From: JAZDGX01 sp043806645 | Lineage (GTDB): Bacteria > Eisenbacteria > RBG-16-71-46 > CAIMUX01 > WJJG01 | Direction: 5' to 3' | Assembly (NCBI GenBank): GCA_043806645.1 | Contig: JAZDGX010000232.1 | Span: 1-9,607 of the forward strand | Length of the DNA stretch: 9,607 nucleotides | Part shown: piece after piece, positions 7,356 through 9,607 of the stretch | Layout: every line of letters starts with the position of its first letter | Numbering within the stretch: the stretch's first letter is position 1 | The notes under the pieces: model-generated | The model's database searches: none | The model's input: only the letters and a program-made list of their open reading frames with translations | What the model was told of the DNA's origin: nothing | Made by a program: the position numbers and the translations under genes

Positions 7356-7361
7356 CCTCCC
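7356..7361 (-). promoter_or_regulatory. Ribosome binding site of the cysteine protease gene
   Basis: On the minus strand GGGAGG stands 6 bases before the ATG at 7349. It supports this start over the in-frame ATGs at 7385 and 7397, and the signal peptide then begins at the natural place. Confidence 0.75.
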
Positions 7362-7384
7362 TCGCTGCAAGGCTCCTCCACGCA

Positions 7385-7409
7385 TGGCCGGACCCATCCG
7401 TGCCGGCCA
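7385..7409 (-). other. Intergenic stem-loop between the glycosidase and protease genes
   Basis: TGGCCGG (7385-7391) pairs perfectly with CCGGCCA (7403-7409) around an 11-base loop. It lies in the 87-base gap between two co-directional genes. No T-tract follows on the minus strand, so it is not a classical intrinsic terminator. It could attenuate read-through, protect the 3' end of the upstream message, or be chance in GC-rich DNA. No other function is evident in this gap apart from the protease ribosome binding site. Confidence 0.3.
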
Positions 7410-7436
7410 CCTTTCATCCCCGGACGTGCCCGGGCT

Positions 7437-9607
7437 CTACCGCAGCAGCACCCCGCTCGCCTTCGCGCCGCCACCCGCTCCCGACGCGCGGAAGTAGTAG
7501 ACGCCTGCGCGCGCCGGATGGCCTTCCTCGTCCGTTCCGTCCCACGTCAAGCGCACATCTCCCGGTCCGGCCGTTCCCTCGAAGACCTTCGCGACCCGGC
7601 GCCCGTTCGCATCGAACACCTCCACACGCACCGCAGATCCTTCAGGCAGCGACAGGCGCAACACCGCATGGCCGCGCATGACCCCCGGCTCGGGGACCAA
7701 ATGCCAGGAGGGCGTGACGCGCGCCATGGTTTCCAGCGCCTCCGCCCCCAGTTCCAGAAGATAGTACTCGCCTCCTTCGAGATTCCCATTCCCGTTACCC
7801 GCCGGGGCCTGCGCCAAAAGCGCCCCCGCGTCGGGCGTCGCATACCCAGCCGCGCAAAGCCAGATCCGCTCCGGGATTTCCCCATACAACGCCGCCAGGT
7901 CCAGGGTCCCCTCCAGCACCGCCCCCTGAGCGTTGCCGAAGGCCGCGCCCGCACGCACCGACTCCCCCGCGTCGAACCAGCCGTGCCAGCCGTTGTCGTT
8001 CTCCGCGCCCAGGTAGTAGTCCCACGCGCGCACCGTACCGGCCTTGGCCCAGGGCGATCCGCGCGTGGCCGTCGTGTCGTCCAGGACGAGAAGGAAATGA
8101 TCGAGATTCGCGGTCGATCCCGTGGCCTCGGTCGCCAGATAGAGCCGGCCTCCCTCAGCCGCCGCCCACAAGGAGAGCCCTCCGCCCGCGCCCACAAGTT
8201 GGGCGCCCGCGTCGAGCGAGCCATCCATGATGAACTCACCGCTCGGGCTCTCCCCCACGTAGACGTGTTGTATCGGCGTCCGCTTCATCCGTCCCGTCGC
8301 ATCCTGCGCTTCGACGTAGTAGTCGAGCAGCACATCGCTGTAGCCGGTGAGGTGCGCCCAGTACTCGGTGGCGATCGCCGCAGGCAGCTCTGTGAAATCC
8401 ACCGCCGGCATTTCCCATGGCTCGCCGAGCGGCAGCTCCCGCGCGGTCATCTCGACCGGCTGCCATGCGCCCACTCCGCTTCCACCCGCATAGGTTTCGT
8501 TGACGGTCGTCGACGGGTCGTTCCAACCGTCGGCGTCCTCGCGGATCATCAACTCGACGCGGACCAACCCGGATACATCGTAGGCGAAGGTCCAAACATG
8601 GAAGTCCGACCCCATCGGCGCGCCTTCACCCCCGGGATACCCCCACAAGCTCCCGCCGCCGTACCCTCCGGGGTTCCACGGCAGACGTTGCGGCAGCCAT
8701 ACGGTCGGCGGCGTCTCATCGCTGCCGGCCGCGATGACCGGATCCGCCGCCTCCAGCGCCTCGTTGCAGGCCAGCGTGGCCTTCACCTCCATGTCGAGCG
8801 CCGTGCCGTAGTACATGTAGCCACTCTCGTACCCGGCGAGGAGAAAATGCCAGGCGCGCTCGGCCGCGTCGGCGCCCGAGAGGGGATCGACGACGCGGGC
8901 GGGATCGACCGCCCCGCTGATCTCCGCGGCGGTCTCGACCCTGTTCTGAGCCGCGGTCAGGACGGCCCAGTTGCGCTCATCCTCGGCCCAGCCGTTCGCG
9001 ATGTCGAACGCCCCCGCCGCATTGACGAGCGGCCAGTTCCAATTGATGTACTGAGGACTGCCGAAATCCCCATCCGCATTCACCCAACCGCCGTCCTCGA
9101 CGTGCACGATGTCGCCCGCGGGTACCGGATGCTCGGACAGGTAGGTCGCGATGGTGGTCGGCCGATACCCGGCCGCGGCGGCTTGATGGCAGAATTGCGT
9201 CACGTTTTCGTTGTAGTAGCTGTACCCGCCGCTCCAGGCGTTGTCCCCATCGTGCGCGAAAAGTATGAGCATGGGCCGCGCGGGATCGTTGGCCCAGGCG
9301 ATCGCATCAATCGGGCCGGTGCCGAAGAGCGCGTAGCCCTCGTCCCAGCCCATCGCATCGGCCGCGGGAACGACGACCATCGAGCAAGCGGCCCCCGTCT
9401 CCGGATCGATGTAGCGCGCGCGATGCGGCGTGAAGCCGTAGGGATACGGAATCTTCAAGGTCACGCCGCGCGATATGAAGTGATCGGTCCAGTCGTCTTG
9501 AGGCGGATTGAGCCGGTCCGCGCGGTTCGGTGGATCGCAGTTGTCCTCGTTGGCCGCGTAGGGATAGCCCTCGCACGCCCGAGCGATATGCAGATCGGGT
9601 ACGATCG
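7437..9607 (-). CDS. GH57-like secreted glycosidase with FlgD-like C-terminal sorting domain, N-terminus cut by window edge
   Basis: The frame is open from the right edge to a TAG at 7437, giving 722 visible residues. A GTG at 9464 is internal, because the conserved-looking sequence VPDLHIARACEGYPYAANE precedes it, so the true start lies outside the window. Residues 1-280 resemble the second half of a GH57 (beta/alpha)7 barrel: FAHDGDNAW (116-124) matches the DGEN.W region holding the catalytic Asp (D119 here). Downstream come HVEDGGWVNADGDFG (168-182), AEDERNWAVLTAAQNR (207-222, the E.N.AW..L motif) and a Trp/Tyr-rich helix, LLAGYESGYMYYG (255-267). The nucleophile Glu would lie upstream, off the window. 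Next come an Ig/FN3-like region (about 297-451), a CBM9/DOMON-like beta domain beginning FIMDGSLDAG (458-467) to about 620, and a FlgD/type A sorting-like domain (630-722) with FDANGRRV and WDGTD. Substrate is likely an alpha-glucan or similar polysaccharide, by family analogy only. The gene sits 87 bases upstream of the protease on the same strand. Confidence 0.7.
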   Translation of the reverse strand, partial: IVPDLHIARACEGYPYAANEDNCDPPNRADRLNPPQDDWTDHFISRGVTLKIPYPYGFTPHRARYIDPETGAACSMVVVPAADAMGWDEGYALFGTGPIDAIAWANDPARPMLILFAHDGDNAWSGGYSYYNENVTQFCHQAAAAGYRPTTIATYLSEHPVPAGDIVHVEDGGWVNADGDFGSPQYINWNWPLVNAAGAFDIANGWAEDERNWAVLTAAQNRVETAAEISGAVDPARVVDPLSGADAAERAWHFLLAGYESGYMYYGTALDMEVKATLACNEALEAADPVIAAGSDETPPTVWLPQRLPWNPGGYGGGSLWGYPGGEGAPMGSDFHVWTFAYDVSGLVRVELMIREDADGWNDPSTTVNETYAGGSGVGAWQPVEMTARELPLGEPWEMPAVDFTELPAAIATEYWAHLTGYSDVLLDYYVEAQDATGRMKRTPIQHVYVGESPSGEFIMDGSLDAGAQLVGAGGGLSLWAAAEGGRLYLATEATGSTANLDHFLLVLDDTTATRGSPWAKAGTVRAWDYYLGAENDNGWHGWFDAGESVRAGAAFGNAQGAVLEGTLDLAALYGEIPERIWLCAAGYATPDAGALLAQAPAGNGNGNLEGGEYYLLELGAEALETMARVTPSWHLVPEPGVMRGHAVLRLSLPEGSAVRVEVFDANGRRVAKVFEGTAGPGDVRLTWDGTDEEGHPARAGVYYFRASGAGGGAKASGVLLR

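Noticed and set aside
7385..7397. ATG codons at 7397 and 7385 as starts of the cysteine protease
   Set aside because: They lack a good ribosome binding site, overlap the intergenic stem-loop and would add a charged extension before the signal peptide. The ATG at 7349 has GGGAGG at ideal spacing.
9464..9464. GTG at 9464 as the start of the GH57-like gene
   Set aside because: The frame stays open upstream to the window edge with plausible protein sequence, and no signal peptide follows the GTG. The gene is better read as 5'-truncated.
1..9607. Defence system, CRISPR array, prophage, insertion sequence or integron
   Set aside because: No regularly spaced repeats, transposase or integrase motifs, or defence-type nuclease or helicase motifs were seen. 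The coding content is fully explained by transporter, synthetase and secreted-enzyme genes.

Overview
This window is GC-rich (about two thirds G+C by eye), densely coded bacterial DNA with six protein genes, two of them cut by the window ends. Two genes encode large secreted proteins that end in a FlgD/Ig-like C-terminal domain of the type A sorting style (GRRV...WDGTD..G...AG.Y). One tRNA synthetase is of the archaeal/eukaryotic type. A GldA/GldF/GldG-type ABC system is also present. This combination, with the high GC, suggests the FCB superphylum or a related uncultured lineage such as Candidatus Eisenbacteria. That placement is inference, because no rRNA or phylogenetic marker was compared.

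Left block (1-3038, minus strand): a tight three-gene operon read right to left. It encodes an ABC ATPase (GldA/NatA-like), an ABC-2 type permease (GldF-like) and a Gldg-family auxiliary membrane protein. The gaps are 1 and 2 bases. The third gene runs off the left edge.

Middle (3039-4766): a 264-base divergent intergenic region, then proS on the plus strand. ProS is a 487-residue class II prolyl-tRNA synthetase without the bacterial editing insert and with a four-cysteine C-terminal zinc-type domain.

Right block (4785-9607, minus strand): two genes converge on proS with only 18 bases between the stop codons. The downstream gene (4785-7349) encodes a secreted papain-family (C1A) cysteine protease with a complete catalytic set and about 540 residues of accessory domains. 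The upstream gene (7437-9607) runs off the right edge and encodes the C-terminal 722 residues of a GH57-like secreted glycosidase. Both end in homologous sorting-type domains and may be co-transcribed. Together they suggest an organism that exports protein- and polysaccharide-degrading enzymes to its surface or surroundings.

No RNA genes, CRISPR arrays, insertion sequences or phage genes were seen. I found no convincing new defence or mobile system. The most distinctive content is the pair of multidomain secreted enzymes and their shared C-terminal domain.
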